Positions 23,858-32,444 of a stretch of DNA of 41,069 nucleotides are shown here, piece by piece. Every line of letters starts with the position of its first letter. The stretch's first letter is position 1. The notes beneath the pieces are model-generated. The model saw only the letters and a list, made by a program, of their open reading frames with translations, was not told the DNA's origin and searched no databases. The DNA comes from DATGKR01 sp035294565. GTDB taxonomy: Bacteria; Actinomycetota; Acidimicrobiia; Acidimicrobiales; Palsa-688. Made by a program: the position numbers and the translations under genes. The stretch spans positions 1-41,069 of the forward strand of contig DATGKR010000109.1 of assembly GCA_035294565.1 (NCBI GenBank). Reading direction: 5' to 3'.

Positions 23858-25356
23858 TAGCGGACCTCCATTGGGAGAGGGAAGTTGACGTTCTCATGGC
23901 GTAGGGGGCGCTCCTCGACCGAAACGGCGCCGAGCCCTCCCAGCGCCGCCACGACCCGTTCCACCAGCTCCGGGGGTGTCGACGCCGCCGCGGTCACCCC
24001 GATCGTGGACGTCCCGGCCAGCCACCCGAGGCGCAGCGCCGCCTCGTCCTCGACCAGCCTGGCGGGCCGCCCGGCCCGGGCGGCCACCTCGACCAGGCGC
24101 GCCGCGTTCGACGAGTTGGACGACCCCACGACGAGCACGAGGTCGCACTCCCCGGCTATGGCCGCCAGGGCGTCCTGGCGGTTCTGGGTGGCGTAGCAGA
24201 TGTCCTGCGCGGGTGGCCCCACCACGGAAGGGTAGCGGTTCGACAATTCGGCCACGATACCCGCCACGTCGCTCGGGGCCAGCGTGGTCTGGGTGATGTA
24301 GGCCAGGCGCTCCGGGTCGCTCACCTCCAGGCGGGCGACGTCGTCGGCGGTCTCGACGAGGACGACGCCGTCCGCCTCGCCGAGGGTCCCTTCGGTCTCG
24401 TCGTGGCCGTCGTGGCCGATCAGCACCACCTGGTAGCCCTGCTGGGAGAAGCGGCGCACCTCGCGGTGCACTTTGGCGACGAGCGGGCAGGTGGCGTCGA
24501 TGACCGACAGGCCCCGCTCGGAGGCCTCGGCACGCACGGCGGGGGCCACCCCGTGGGCGGACAGGACAACGGTCGAGCCGGCTGGCACCTCCTCCAGCTC
24601 CCGCACGAACACGGCGCCGCGTGCTTCCAGGCCAGCGACGACGTGGGCGTTGTGGACGATCTGGCGTCTCACGTAGATCGGCGGCCCGAAGCGGTCCAGG
24701 GCGCGCTCCACCGTCGCGATGGCCCGCTCGACGCCGGCGCAGAACGACCGCGGCCCCGCCAGCAGCACCGTCTTGTCGCCGGCGGCCGCCGCCCAGGACT
24801 GCAGCGAGGGGGCGGCGGCGGTGAGAGCCCTGAGGGCGCGCACGCCGCCGGCGAGCGTCGAAGGGGACCAGAGCTCCCGCTCGGGGGTGTCGACCACGGC
24901 CCGCACGACGGCCCGCGGGGCGGCGGTGCCGTCGAGCAGCCAGGCGGTCTCGCAGTCGACGGCGACGGCGCCGGTGGAGGCCAGGGCGGCGCGCCGCGCC
25001 GCTCCGATCGCCACCCGGCGCACCGATACGACGGGCCCCACGACGCAGGCCAACCCTCGGGAGGTGAGGTCGGCGGCCAGGAGAGGGGCGGACGGGAGCT
25101 TCAAGGTGACGGCCCCGTGCTCGTCGAGCACCCGGTCGGCGACGACCAGCGTCCCCGGTTCGACGCCGGGCACGAGGGCGCCGCCCACGCCCGCGACGAC
25201 GAGCGGCCCGACCCTCCTGTCCAGGGCGAGCCTCGCGGCGGTCCGCGACGAGCGGCGCGGCCCGGAACCGGTGCGGACCACCCGGATCCCGGGTGCCCCC
25301 CGGGCGACGGCCCGCGCCTCCAGGCGCAGCGGGGAGAGGACCAGCAGCGGGCTCAT
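23857..25356 (-). CDS. ispH: Fused HpnG-like phosphorylase and IspH (HMBPP reductase)
   Basis: This 499-residue two-domain protein starts with residues 1-185 of nucleoside-phosphorylase type (VVAGVGGALVPGVEPGTLVV; AVDCETAWLL), as in HpnG, which removes adenine from adenosylhopane. From about residue 194 it is a complete IspH. The iron-sulfur ligands are C206 (SFCAGVE), C290 (DATCPLV) and C387 (ICYATQNRQ). VHN, SAHGV, EGTLGE and SSNSSN are also present. IspH makes IPP and DMAPP, the precursors of squalene. Its gene lies between shc and hpnH, where an hpnG gene is expected. The ATG overlaps the shc stop (ATGA). All key residues appear intact in both halves. Confidence 0.9.
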   Translation of the reverse strand: MSPLLVLSPLRLEARAVARGAPGIRVVRTGSGPRRSSRTAARLALDRRVGPLVVAGVGGALVPGVEPGTLVVADRVLDEHGAVTLKLPSAPLLAADLTSRGLACVVGPVVSVRRVAIGAARRAALASTGAVAVDCETAWLLDGTAAPRAVVRAVVDTPERELWSPSTLAGGVRALRALTAAAPSLQSWAAAAGDKTVLLAGPRSFCAGVERAIATVERALDRFGPPIYVRRQIVHNAHVVAGLEARGAVFVRELEEVPAGSTVVLSAHGVAPAVRAEASERGLSVIDATCPLVAKVHREVRRFSQQGYQVVLIGHDGHDETEGTLGEADGVVLVETADDVARLEVSDPERLAYITQTTLAPSDVAGIVAELSNRYPSVVGPPAQDICYATQNRQDALAAIAGECDLVLVVGSSNSSNAARLVEVAARAGRPARLVEDEAALRLGWLAGTSTIGVTAAASTPPELVERVVAALGGLGAVSVEERPLRHENVNFPLPMEVR

Positions 25357-27281
25357 TCGGGTGGGCGCCTCCCGCCGGCGTTCACGTAGCGGCCGAGGGC
25401 CATCAGCGGCCAGACCAGCCGGTAGAGGTGGTAGTTGATGGTGAAGTCCCACGGGAAGCCGGTGCCGGTGAACCACGGCTCGTCCCACCCGCCGTCGGGC
25501 AGCTGGTTGGCGGCGAGCCACTGGATCCCCCGCTCGACGGCCCCGGAGGCGTGAGCGCCGGCTGCCAGGAGGGCGAGCAGAGCCCAGGCGGTCTGGGAGG
25601 GCGTCGAAGCCCCCCGGCCCCGCCACGCCGGGTCGACGTAGGAACGGAGGTCCTCGCCCCACCCCCCGTCGTCGTTCTGGCAGCTCTCCAGCCAGGAAAC
25701 GGCGCGCCGGATCCGCGGGTCGGAGGTCGGCACGCCGGCGGCGACGAGCGCCGGGACCGCCGCCCCGGTGCCGTAGACGTGGTTCACCCCCCAGCGGCCG
25801 AACCACGACCCGTCGGCTTCCTGCTCACCCGACAGCCAGCGCAGGCCGCGCTCGAGCACCGCCGGATCCGCCCCCGGCTCGCCTGCCAGCATCTCGATCA
25901 CGTGGGCGGTGACGTCAGCCGACGGCGGGTCGGTCACCTCCCCGAAGTCGCAGAAGGGGAGCGAGGCGGCCAAGCGGCTGGTGTTGTCGGCGTCGAAGGC
26001 CCCCCATCCGCCCGAGCGGGACTGCATCCCCTCCACCCACGCCACCGCCCGCCGGCAGGCGGCTTCCACGGCGGGGTCGCCGGGTGCGGCCGCCCGCAAG
26101 GCGAGGACGACCTCTGCGGTGTCGTCGATGTCGGGGTAGTTGTCGTTGTGGAACTCGAACGCCCACCCGCCCGGCGCCAGCCCGGGCCGGCGGACCGCCC
26201 AGTCGCCGGCCACGGCCACCTCCTCGCCGAGAAGCCAGCGCACGGCCCGCGAGACAGGGGGCTCAGCGGGGTCGACGCCCGCGTCGCAAAGGGCGACCAC
26301 CGCCAGGGCGGTGTCCCACACGGGGGACTGGCACGCCTCGAGGCGCCGGCCCTTGGCGTCGTCGATGGTGAACGACTCGATGCCGTCGAGCGCCGATCGG
26401 ACCACCGGGTGGTCCACCGGGTAGCCGAGGGCGTGGAGGGCCATCACCGAGTAGACGACCGGCGGCTGTATCCCCCCCCAAAGCCCGTCGGCTTCCTGCC
26501 GACGCACGATCCACTCCTCGGCGCGCCGCAGCGCCGCGTCGCGCAGGAGCCGGCGGGGGAGGAACGCGCCGGGGAGACGCTCGTAGCGGTGGAGGAGCCG
26601 GTCGAGGGCCTCGAAGCGGCCACCGGTGGTCCTGAGGTCCGGTCGTCCGCCGACGGGGGCCTGACCCTCCCCCAGCTCGAACAGGCCGAAGGGCAGCTCC
26701 CTGGCGGGCCGCAGCGCCATCAAGACGGTGAGCGGCACGATCGTCTGGCGCGCCCAGCAGGCGAAGTCGTAGATGTTGAGAGGCACGCTGGGCGGCAGGA
26801 ACATGATCTCGGGGGGGACGACGGGCAGGTCCTCCCACGACCAGCGGCCGACCAGAGCCAGCCAGATACGGGTGAAAACGCGGCTCGCGCCGATACCCCC
26901 CTGGGAGCGGCACCACTCCGCCGCTCTGCGCATGGAGGGCTCGGCGGGGTCCGCCCCGGCGAGGCGGAGGGCGACGTACGCCTCCACCGTCGCCGAGAGG
27001 TCCGGCGGGCCCCCGTAGAAGGTCGCCCACGTGCCGTCCTCGCGCTGGTTGGAACGGATCCACCTCGCCGTGCGGCGAGCCACCTCCCCGTCGAGGATGC
27101 CGAGGAAGTGCCTGAGCAGCAGGTCCTCGGCATCCATGGTCACGTTCGTTTCCAGCTCGCCTTTCCACCAGCCCTCGCCGGACTGCAGCGCCAGCAGGCG
27201 GTCGACCGCCGCCCTTCGGGCCCGGTCGGCCGCCGCGTGCAACGGCGCCGAGTCGGCGACGGGCGCCTCCAGGGCGGTCAC
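25353..27281 (-). CDS. shc: Squalene-hopene cyclase
   Basis: This 642-residue cyclase has the catalytic DIDDTA motif (D384-D387) that protonates squalene, and repeated QW motifs (for example QREDGTWATF, SRSGGWGAF, NDDGGWGED, LPDGGWDE) across both alpha-barrel domains. It forms hopene/hopanol from squalene at the membrane. The GTG start overlaps the polyprenyl synthase stop as GTGA and gives the usual family length (about 630-680). It is flanked by the squalene-making genes upstream and the side-chain genes downstream. Confidence 0.94.
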   Translation of the reverse strand: MTALEAPVADSAPLHAAADRARRAAVDRLLALQSGEGWWKGELETNVTMDAEDLLLRHFLGILDGEVARRTARWIRSNQREDGTWATFYGGPPDLSATVEAYVALRLAGADPAEPSMRRAAEWCRSQGGIGASRVFTRIWLALVGRWSWEDLPVVPPEIMFLPPSVPLNIYDFACWARQTIVPLTVLMALRPARELPFGLFELGEGQAPVGGRPDLRTTGGRFEALDRLLHRYERLPGAFLPRRLLRDAALRRAEEWIVRRQEADGLWGGIQPPVVYSVMALHALGYPVDHPVVRSALDGIESFTIDDAKGRRLEACQSPVWDTALAVVALCDAGVDPAEPPVSRAVRWLLGEEVAVAGDWAVRRPGLAPGGWAFEFHNDNYPDIDDTAEVVLALRAAAPGDPAVEAACRRAVAWVEGMQSRSGGWGAFDADNTSRLAASLPFCDFGEVTDPPSADVTAHVIEMLAGEPGADPAVLERGLRWLSGEQEADGSWFGRWGVNHVYGTGAAVPALVAAGVPTSDPRIRRAVSWLESCQNDDGGWGEDLRSYVDPAWRGRGASTPSQTAWALLALLAAGAHASGAVERGIQWLAANQLPDGGWDEPWFTGTGFPWDFTINYHLYRLVWPLMALGRYVNAGGRRPPE

Positions 27282-28321
27282 GCTTCGCGCTCCACCACGA
27301 ACACGGCCAGGTCGGCCAGGTCCCGGTGGGGGATCGCCGACAGGCGCACCCTCTCCAAGGCGCCGAGCGCCGCGTCCAGGTTGGCCTTGGCCCGCACGGC
27401 GGTCCATTCCTTGCCGCCGCAGGCCTCGACGAGGTAGGCCGCCCTGGCGGTCTCCTCGGGCCCGAGCGGTGGGAGGGGGTCCGACGAGTCGGTCGGGCCG
27501 AGGACCAGCTGGCGCAGCTCATCGGCCTCGGGGCCGCCCGCGGCGAGGGCCGAGACTATCGGCATGGACTTCTTCCGCTGGCGCAGGTCGCTGCCGGCTG
27601 GCTTGCCGGTGACGGCCGGGTCGCCCCAGATGCCGAGCAGGTCGTCGATCGCCTGGAAGGCGAGGCCCAGGTGGCGGCCGTAGTCGCGGAGCGCCCCCAC
27701 GGTCGCCTCGGGCGCCCCGGCGAGCACCGCCCCGATCGAGGCGGCGCAGCCGAGCAGCGCACCGGTCTTGGCCGCCGACATGGCCGTGCACTGCTCCACC
27801 GACACGGCGCGCCGCCGTTCGAAGGCGATGTCGTCGGCCTGGCCGGCGATCATCGCCGCCGTTGCTTCCGCCAGCTCCCCCGAAGCCGCTGCTCCGTGGC
27901 GCGGCGACGCCTCCAGCAGGACCTGGTGGGCGAGCACCTGCATGGCGTCGCCGGCGACGATCGCGGGGCCCACCCCGAACGCCGACCAGACGGTGAGGCG
28001 GTGGTGGCGCTCGGTGTCCGAGTCGATGATGTCGTCGTGGATCAGCGAGAAGTTGTGGACCAGCTCGACGGCCACCCCTCCGGGCACGCCCGTTTCGGGC
28101 TCGGCCCACGCCGCCTCGGCGCCGAGCACCGCCAGGGCCGGCCGGATCCACTTCCCCCCCGGCGCCTCGACCGGCTCGCCGTCGCGGTCCGTCCAGCCCA
28201 TGTGGTAGGACACGACCCGGCGGACCTCGGGGGCGAGGCGCTCGACGGCGGCCCGCATGGCGGGCTCCACGGCACGGCGGGATCTTTGAAGGACGTCTGG
28301 GACGCCGACGGTCGGGGTCAC
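27278..28321 (-). CDS. Polyprenyl diphosphate synthase (farnesyl-PP supply)
   Basis: This 347-residue trans-isoprenyl diphosphate synthase has the first aspartate motif DDIID (96-100), the second DDLLG (226-230), GKWIRPAL near the N-terminus and GDLRQRK-type lysines (GSDLRQRKKS). It likely makes farnesyl diphosphate for HpnC/HpnD, as the polyprenyl synthase gene in the Streptomyces hopanoid cluster does; chain length cannot be fixed from the sequence. The GTG start overlaps the hpnE stop as GTGA. Confidence 0.9.
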   Translation of the reverse strand: MTPTVGVPDVLQRSRRAVEPAMRAAVERLAPEVRRVVSYHMGWTDRDGEPVEAPGGKWIRPALAVLGAEAAWAEPETGVPGGVAVELVHNFSLIHDDIIDSDTERHHRLTVWSAFGVGPAIVAGDAMQVLAHQVLLEASPRHGAAASGELAEATAAMIAGQADDIAFERRRAVSVEQCTAMSAAKTGALLGCAASIGAVLAGAPEATVGALRDYGRHLGLAFQAIDDLLGIWGDPAVTGKPAGSDLRQRKKSMPIVSALAAGGPEADELRQLVLGPTDSSDPLPPLGPEETARAAYLVEACGGKEWTAVRAKANLDAALGALERVRLSAIPHRDLADLAVFVVEREA

Positions 28322-29763
28322 GCCACCTCCTTGGTGTCTGAAGAGAAGTCGGGGGTCGCCCGGGCGGATGCTGCCAGCGCCTCGGCGGCAGCCAGACCGC
28401 TGCGCACAGCGCCTTCCATCGTGGCCGGCCACCCGGTGTCGGTCCACGCCCCGGCGAGGAACAAGCCGGGCAGGGCGGTCGCCGGCCCGGGGCGCAGCTT
28501 CGCCGAGCCGGAGGAAGCGCGGAAAGTCGCCCGGCGCTCCTTGGTCACCAGCGAGTCGACCAGGCGAGCGGCATCCACATGCGGAAGCAGCTCGCCGAGC
28601 GCACCCAGCGTGGCGGCGACGAGGTCCTCGGGGCGGGAGCCGAGCATCTCGTCGGCGGCCGAGTAGGAGACCGCCAGGTACTGGCGGGGGGGTTCCACCC
28701 CGGCCGCTTCGCTGCGGTCGAAGACCCACTGCACCGGCGAACGGTGCCCGGCCATCACCTGCCAGGGGGTGACCCTGCGGTCGAACACGAGATGCACGTC
28801 GACCACCGCCGAGAAGCCGAGCCGGTCCCACTCCGGCTGCGAGGGAGCGGCGCCCGGGGGGACGATCCGCCCCGCCTCGTCGTGGGGGACCGCCACGACC
28901 ACCGCGTCGGCGCCCAGCGGCCCGCCGGGGGTGAGCACCTCCCAGCGCCCCTCGGAGCGGCGGAGGGCCTCGACCCGCGTCCCGGAGCGGACCGCCACGC
29001 CGGCGCGGGCGAGCGCCGAGGAGGCCCGTTCGCCGTGCAGGCGGCCGAGCGGGACGCGGCCCCAGCCCATGTCGGCGGCGTCGTTCCTGGCGAGCAGCCC
29101 GGTTCGGAAGACGGTTGCCGCCGCGGCCAGGGACGCCTCGCTGGCGGAAAGGTTCACCGTCGGCACGGTGATGAGGTCCCACACGGCGGCCACGGCGGCC
29201 TGCGACTGGCCCTTCGAGCGCAGCCATTCGGCGAAGGTCACCCGGTCGGAGGAGGGGTCGTCGACGTCTACGGTGGCGAGGCCGCGCAGGGCCCTGCCGA
29301 GGCGGAGGCGCTCCAACGGCGAGAGGTGCGGGTAGCGGAGCAGGGAAACGGCGAGGTGGGCGGGGGCGGGCAGGCCGCTCCTCCGCAGCCGGCCGACGAG
29401 CGGCGGCCCCCCGGGCCGCCCGGCGGGGGCGACGACAGGGATGTCGAGAGGCCGCGGCCATTCGACGTCGACGGCGCTGCCCAGACGGCCGAGGAGGCCG
29501 ATGTAGGCCTCGCAGCAGGCGAGGAACACGTGCTGGCCGTTGTCGACCTGCATGCCGTTGTGCTCGAACGACCAGGTGAGCCCACCGAGGCGCCGCCTGC
29601 GCTCGAGGAGGGTGACGAGCGCTCCGCCCTCGGCGCACGACAGGGCCGCCGAGATGCCTGCCAGGCCGCCGCCGACAACGGCCACGCGGCGGCCGGCGAG
29701 CGTGGCGTCCCGCCGTTGGAAGCCGGGCGCCTGGCCCCCTGTTCGGCGGCCGGCGGGTGTCAC
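28318..29763 (-). CDS. hpnE: HpnE, FAD-dependent hydroxysqualene reductase/desaturase-like
   Basis: This 481-residue FAD amine-oxidase/phytoene-desaturase-type protein has the dinucleotide-binding VAVVGGGLAGISAAL, followed by LERRRRLGGLTWSF and the C-terminal FLAGAWTDTGWPATMEGAVRSG. In the HpnC-HpnD-HpnE route HpnE reduces hydroxysqualene to squalene. GTGA overlaps at both ends place it between hpnD and the polyprenyl synthase gene. The first 25 residues before the Rossmann fold are longer than usual and may be an annotation extension. Confidence 0.9.
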   Translation of the reverse strand: MTPAGRRTGGQAPGFQRRDATLAGRRVAVVGGGLAGISAALSCAEGGALVTLLERRRRLGGLTWSFEHNGMQVDNGQHVFLACCEAYIGLLGRLGSAVDVEWPRPLDIPVVAPAGRPGGPPLVGRLRRSGLPAPAHLAVSLLRYPHLSPLERLRLGRALRGLATVDVDDPSSDRVTFAEWLRSKGQSQAAVAAVWDLITVPTVNLSASEASLAAAATVFRTGLLARNDAADMGWGRVPLGRLHGERASSALARAGVAVRSGTRVEALRRSEGRWEVLTPGGPLGADAVVVAVPHDEAGRIVPPGAAPSQPEWDRLGFSAVVDVHLVFDRRVTPWQVMAGHRSPVQWVFDRSEAAGVEPPRQYLAVSYSAADEMLGSRPEDLVAATLGALGELLPHVDAARLVDSLVTKERRATFRASSGSAKLRPGPATALPGLFLAGAWTDTGWPATMEGAVRSGLAAAEALAASARATPDFSSDTKEVA

Positions 29764-30713
29764 GCCTCCCCCTTCGCCAGGGCGCGCGCGGCGATCGCCG
29801 CCTTGCGCCACGGGGCCAGGGAAAGGCGGCCGCGCAGGACCGCCGCTGGGTCGCGCCTGATCTCGCGGAGCAGCTGCCGGTAGATGCCCGCCATCGCCGC
29901 CGTCGCCGCCCGGGACCGCCGATCGAGCATCGGCAGCAGGGCGAGGCCCCGGTCGAACCACTCCTCCGCCCTGCCGCTCTCGAACGCGACGACGGCGAGG
30001 ACGGCTTCGAGGCCGGCTGCCGATCGCGAACCCCCGGGGTCCCCGCCGGTGAGGACGGTTTCGAGGCCGGCTGCCGATCGCGAACCCCCGGGATCCCCGC
30101 CGGAGAGGACGGCCAGGTCCGGGTCGGCGCCGAAGCGAAGCAGATCCTCCGCCGGGAGGTAAACCCGGCCCATGCTGCGGTCCTCCAGCACGTCGCGCAG
30201 GATGTTGGTGAGCTGCAAAGCCACGCCGAGATCGTCGGCGAGCGGGCCGCCCACCGAGGGATCCTCGCAGCCGTAGACGGCCAGGCTGAGCCGGCCGACC
30301 GTGCCGGCCACCCGGCGGCAGTAGCCCACCAGCTCCTCGAAGCTGGCATAGCGGGTACCCACGACGTCCATCTCGCAGCCGTCGATCAGCTCGTCGAGGG
30401 CGCTCGTCGGGATCGGGTACCGCCGGCAGGCGTCGGCGACGGCCACCAGTACGGGGTCTTCCGCGCCGGAGGCGGCGAGACCCGCCACGTCCTTGCGCAC
30501 CTCCGACAACGCTTCGAGCTTGGAGGCTGGTGGGGCGTCCCCATCGCCTATGTCGTCTATCCGGCGGGCGAGGGCGTAGAGGGCCGACATGGCCCGGCGC
30601 TTGGGGGGAGGCAGCAGCCTGATGCCGTAATAGAAGTTGCGTGCCTCCGACGCGGTGATCCGCTCGCACGCCGCGTAGGCGTCGTCGACGCTGACGGCGG
30701 CCGCGACGCTCAC
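29760..30713 (-). CDS. hpnD: HpnD, presqualene diphosphate synthase
   Basis: This is a 317-residue squalene/phytoene-synthase-fold protein. The first aspartate-rich motif is RRIDDIGD and the second is NILRDVLEDRSMGRVYLP; RNFYYGIRLLP is the usual N-terminal motif. HpnD condenses two farnesyl diphosphates to presqualene diphosphate. The GTG start overlaps the hpnC stop (GTGA). A 54-bp tandem duplication adds two copies of an 18-residue block (GGDPGGSRSAAGLE...) at about residues 204-239, between the second aspartate motif and the next core helix. That loop is variable, so the enzyme may still fold. Confidence 0.9.
   Translation of the reverse strand: MSVAAAVSVDDAYAACERITASEARNFYYGIRLLPPPKRRAMSALYALARRIDDIGDGDAPPASKLEALSEVRKDVAGLAASGAEDPVLVAVADACRRYPIPTSALDELIDGCEMDVVGTRYASFEELVGYCRRVAGTVGRLSLAVYGCEDPSVGGPLADDLGVALQLTNILRDVLEDRSMGRVYLPAEDLLRFGADPDLAVLSGGDPGGSRSAAGLETVLTGGDPGGSRSAAGLEAVLAVVAFESGRAEEWFDRGLALLPMLDRRSRAATAAMAGIYRQLLREIRRDPAAVLRGRLSLAPWRKAAIAARALAKGEA
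29997..30104. repeat. 54-bp tandem duplication inside hpnD
   Basis: Two adjacent 54-bp units (29997-30050 and 30051-30104) differ at only three positions, and the first eight bases of a third unit (GAGGACGG) follow. The reading frame is kept, giving an 18-residue protein repeat. The near-identity argues for recent duplication. Confidence 0.9.
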
Positions 30714-31540
30714 CACGCCCGCCCCCCGGATGGTCGCCGGACCGCCGCCCGCAGGGCGAGGGCGGCTATCCGCCGGCGGGGCGCCCTGCGCGGCGCCGAC
30801 AGAACGTCGAAGCCAGCCGCGGCCAAGGAGTCGAGAGCGGCTGTCCCTCCCGCCCAGAAACCGGCCACGGCCCAGCCGGCGCGCCGGGGGAGCATGCCGA
30901 CGAGCGGCAGACCGCCGTCGAGGAAGGTCCTCGCCCGGGCCGCTTCGAAGACCATGAGGGAGCGCAGGGCGGTCGTGGCCGGGCCGGGTCCGGCGAGCGC
31001 GGAGGGGTCCACGCCGAAGCGGGCAAGGTCCTCCGCCGGGACGTAAACCCGTCCCGCGCGGGCGTCCTCGGCGACGTCCTGCCAGTGCTCGACCAGCTGC
31101 AGGCCGGTGCACATCAGGTCCGACAGCGCCAGGCGCGCCTCGTCGGAGAAGCCGAAGGCGCCGAGCACCAGTCGGCCCACCGGGTTCGCCGACAGCGAGC
31201 AGTAGGCGAGGAGCTCCTCGAAGGAGGCGTAGCACGTCTTGGTCTGGTCGAGCCGGTTGGCTTCGATCAGGTCGAAGAGCGGCGCAGGATCGGTCCCCAG
31301 GGTCGACACGCTCTCCGCGGCCCGCGCGACCAGGGGATGGCGGCCGGCGGGGTCCTCGAGGGCCGCTGCCGTCTCGCCCTCGACCCAGTCGAGCGCGGCG
31401 AGGCGGTCACCCGGATAAGAGTCGCCCAGCTCGTCGACGAACCGGGCGAAGCCGTAGAAGGCTCGGAGGTGTCCGGCGGCGTCCGAGGGCAGGACCGCCG
31501 AGACGACCTTGAAGTTCTCCGCCCTGGCGCGGCCCGCCAC
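30710..31540 (-). CDS. hpnC: HpnC, hydroxysqualene synthase
   Basis: This squalene/phytoene-synthase-fold protein has FARFVDELGDSY as the first aspartate motif, EHWQDVAEDARAGRVYVP as the second, and ENFKVVSAVLP near the N-terminus. HpnC converts presqualene diphosphate to hydroxysqualene. I chose GTG 31540 (276 residues) because GGAG lies 6 nt upstream and because the alternative GTG 31612 falls inside the operator and too close to the promoter -10 box. With the longer start the protein gains 24 poorly conserved residues. It is the first gene of the hopanoid operon. Confidence 0.9.
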   Translation of the reverse strand: MAGRARAENFKVVSAVLPSDAAGHLRAFYGFARFVDELGDSYPGDRLAALDWVEGETAAALEDPAGRHPLVARAAESVSTLGTDPAPLFDLIEANRLDQTKTCYASFEELLAYCSLSANPVGRLVLGAFGFSDEARLALSDLMCTGLQLVEHWQDVAEDARAGRVYVPAEDLARFGVDPSALAGPGPATTALRSLMVFEAARARTFLDGGLPLVGMLPRRAGWAVAGFWAGGTAALDSLAAAGFDVLSAPRRAPRRRIAALALRAAVRRPSGGRAW

Positions 31541-31594
31541 GTCGGGCTCCGAGGGAAGGCCGGGGGGAGGGGCGGGACGAGAAGTGGTGCAGAG

Positions 31595-31614
31595 CTGTGA
31601 CCGCGTGGTCACAG
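31595..31614. promoter_or_regulatory. 20-bp operator palindrome before hpnC
   Basis: CTGTGACCGCGTGGTCACAG has perfect 8-bp arms around four central bases. It abuts the -10 box and covers the expected transcription start of the hopanoid operon, the place for a repressor. The MerR-TetR protein encoded 57 bp upstream is the obvious candidate. No second copy was found before that gene itself. Confidence 0.65.
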
Positions 31615-31643
31615 TCTGTACGCAGTTGGGGTGGCGATGTCAA
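31615..31643 (-). promoter_or_regulatory. Sigma-70-type promoter of the hopanoid operon
   Basis: On the minus strand a perfect TTGACA (31643-31638) is followed after 17 bp by TACAGA (31620-31615), a weak -10. Transcription would begin near 31608, leaving a leader of about 65-70 nt to the chosen hpnC GTG. The palindrome lies directly downstream of the -10 box. Confidence 0.6.
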
Positions 31644-31670
31644 GCACCGCCCGGATCAGGACCCGAGGCC

Positions 31671-32396
31671 CTAGGTCACGACGTCGTCGGGGGGCCAGTC
31701 GGGGCCGACCGCCCAGGTCATGACCGTCGCGAAGGCGGCGTCGATCACCCGCAGACCCTCCTCGATCGCCTGTTCGACCGGCGCGTCGTCTGGCAGGAAG
31801 GGCCGCCCCGCCGTCTCCGCCAGGGTGCGCAGGACCTTGCGGGCGAGCAGGTCGCTCGGCTCGTGGCCCTTGGCGGCGCGCGCCCCGAGCTCCAAGAGCA
31901 TGGGGAGCACGTCGGCGAGGACGAACCCGAGCACCCGGGCGATCTTCTCCGGGTCCCCTTGGAGGCCTTCGACGCCGCCGAGCGGTTCCAACGCGGCCTC
32001 GAAGCGCTCGGTCGTGTCGTCGAGGAGAGCTTCTATCGCGGCGGTGAGCAGGGCCTCTTTGGACTCGAAGTGCCGGTAGACGTTCCCCTTTGCCATCTCA
32101 GCAGCCTCGGCGATGTCGCTGACCGACACCTCGCCGTAGCTACGGGTCTTGAAGGCTTCGATCGCCGCGGCGACGATCCGGGCGCGCGCCAGCATGTGGG
32201 TTTCGGTGCCCGACTGGCATCGCAGGCGAAGAAGGGCGTCGACGTGGCGCCCGTCGTATACGAAGCGGTTGCCCGCCCGGCGCACCGGCGGCGGGATCAT
32301 CCCCGTGCGGCGGTAGTGGTGGATCGTCGACGCGGGCACGCCGGTCCGTTCGACCAGCTCGGAAAGCCACATGGCGCTCGTCGTCGGCGCGGACAT
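31671..32396 (-). CDS. Dual-domain regulator: MerR-type plus TetR-type DNA-binding domains
   Basis: The 241-residue protein has two DNA-binding modules in a row. Residues 9-60 (WLSELVERTGVPASTIHHYR, then RFVYDGRHVDALLRLR) are a MerR helix-turn-helix with its wing. Residues 70-118 (IVAAAIEAFKTRSYGEVSVS, then IAEAAEMAKGNVYRHFESKE) are a complete TetR helix-turn-helix. The remaining 120 residues form a TetR-like helical ligand domain. It ends 58 bp before the hopanoid operon start region, on the same strand, so it probably controls hpnC and itself. No MerR coiled-coil or metal-binding cysteines are present. Ligand unknown. Confidence 0.85.
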   Translation of the reverse strand: MSAPTTSAMWLSELVERTGVPASTIHHYRRTGMIPPPVRRAGNRFVYDGRHVDALLRLRCQSGTETHMLARARIVAAAIEAFKTRSYGEVSVSDIAEAAEMAKGNVYRHFESKEALLTAAIEALLDDTTERFEAALEPLGGVEGLQGDPEKIARVLGFVLADVLPMLLELGARAAKGHEPSDLLARKVLRTLAETAGRPFLPDDAPVEQAIEEGLRVIDAAFATVMTWAVGPDWPPDDVVT

Positions 32397-32405
32397 GCCA
32401 ACAGT

Positions 32406-32420
32406 CTGCCCGTTGGGCAG
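32406..32420. promoter_or_regulatory. Short palindrome upstream of the MerR-TetR gene
   Basis: CTGCCCGTTGGGCAG has perfect 6-bp arms, 10 bp before the start codon. Two TTGACA hexamers on the minus strand (at 32434-32439 and 32443-32448), spaced 9 bp, lie further upstream and may serve as -35 boxes, though no good -10 is seen. An autoregulatory site is plausible. Confidence 0.4.
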
Positions 32421-32444
32421 GCGCGAAGGGAAGTGTCAAAACTG

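Noticed and set aside
31541..31612. hpnC start at GTG 31612
   Set aside because: It lies within the operator palindrome and 3 bp from the -10 box, while GTG 31540 has a well-spaced GGAG; kept only as an alternative.
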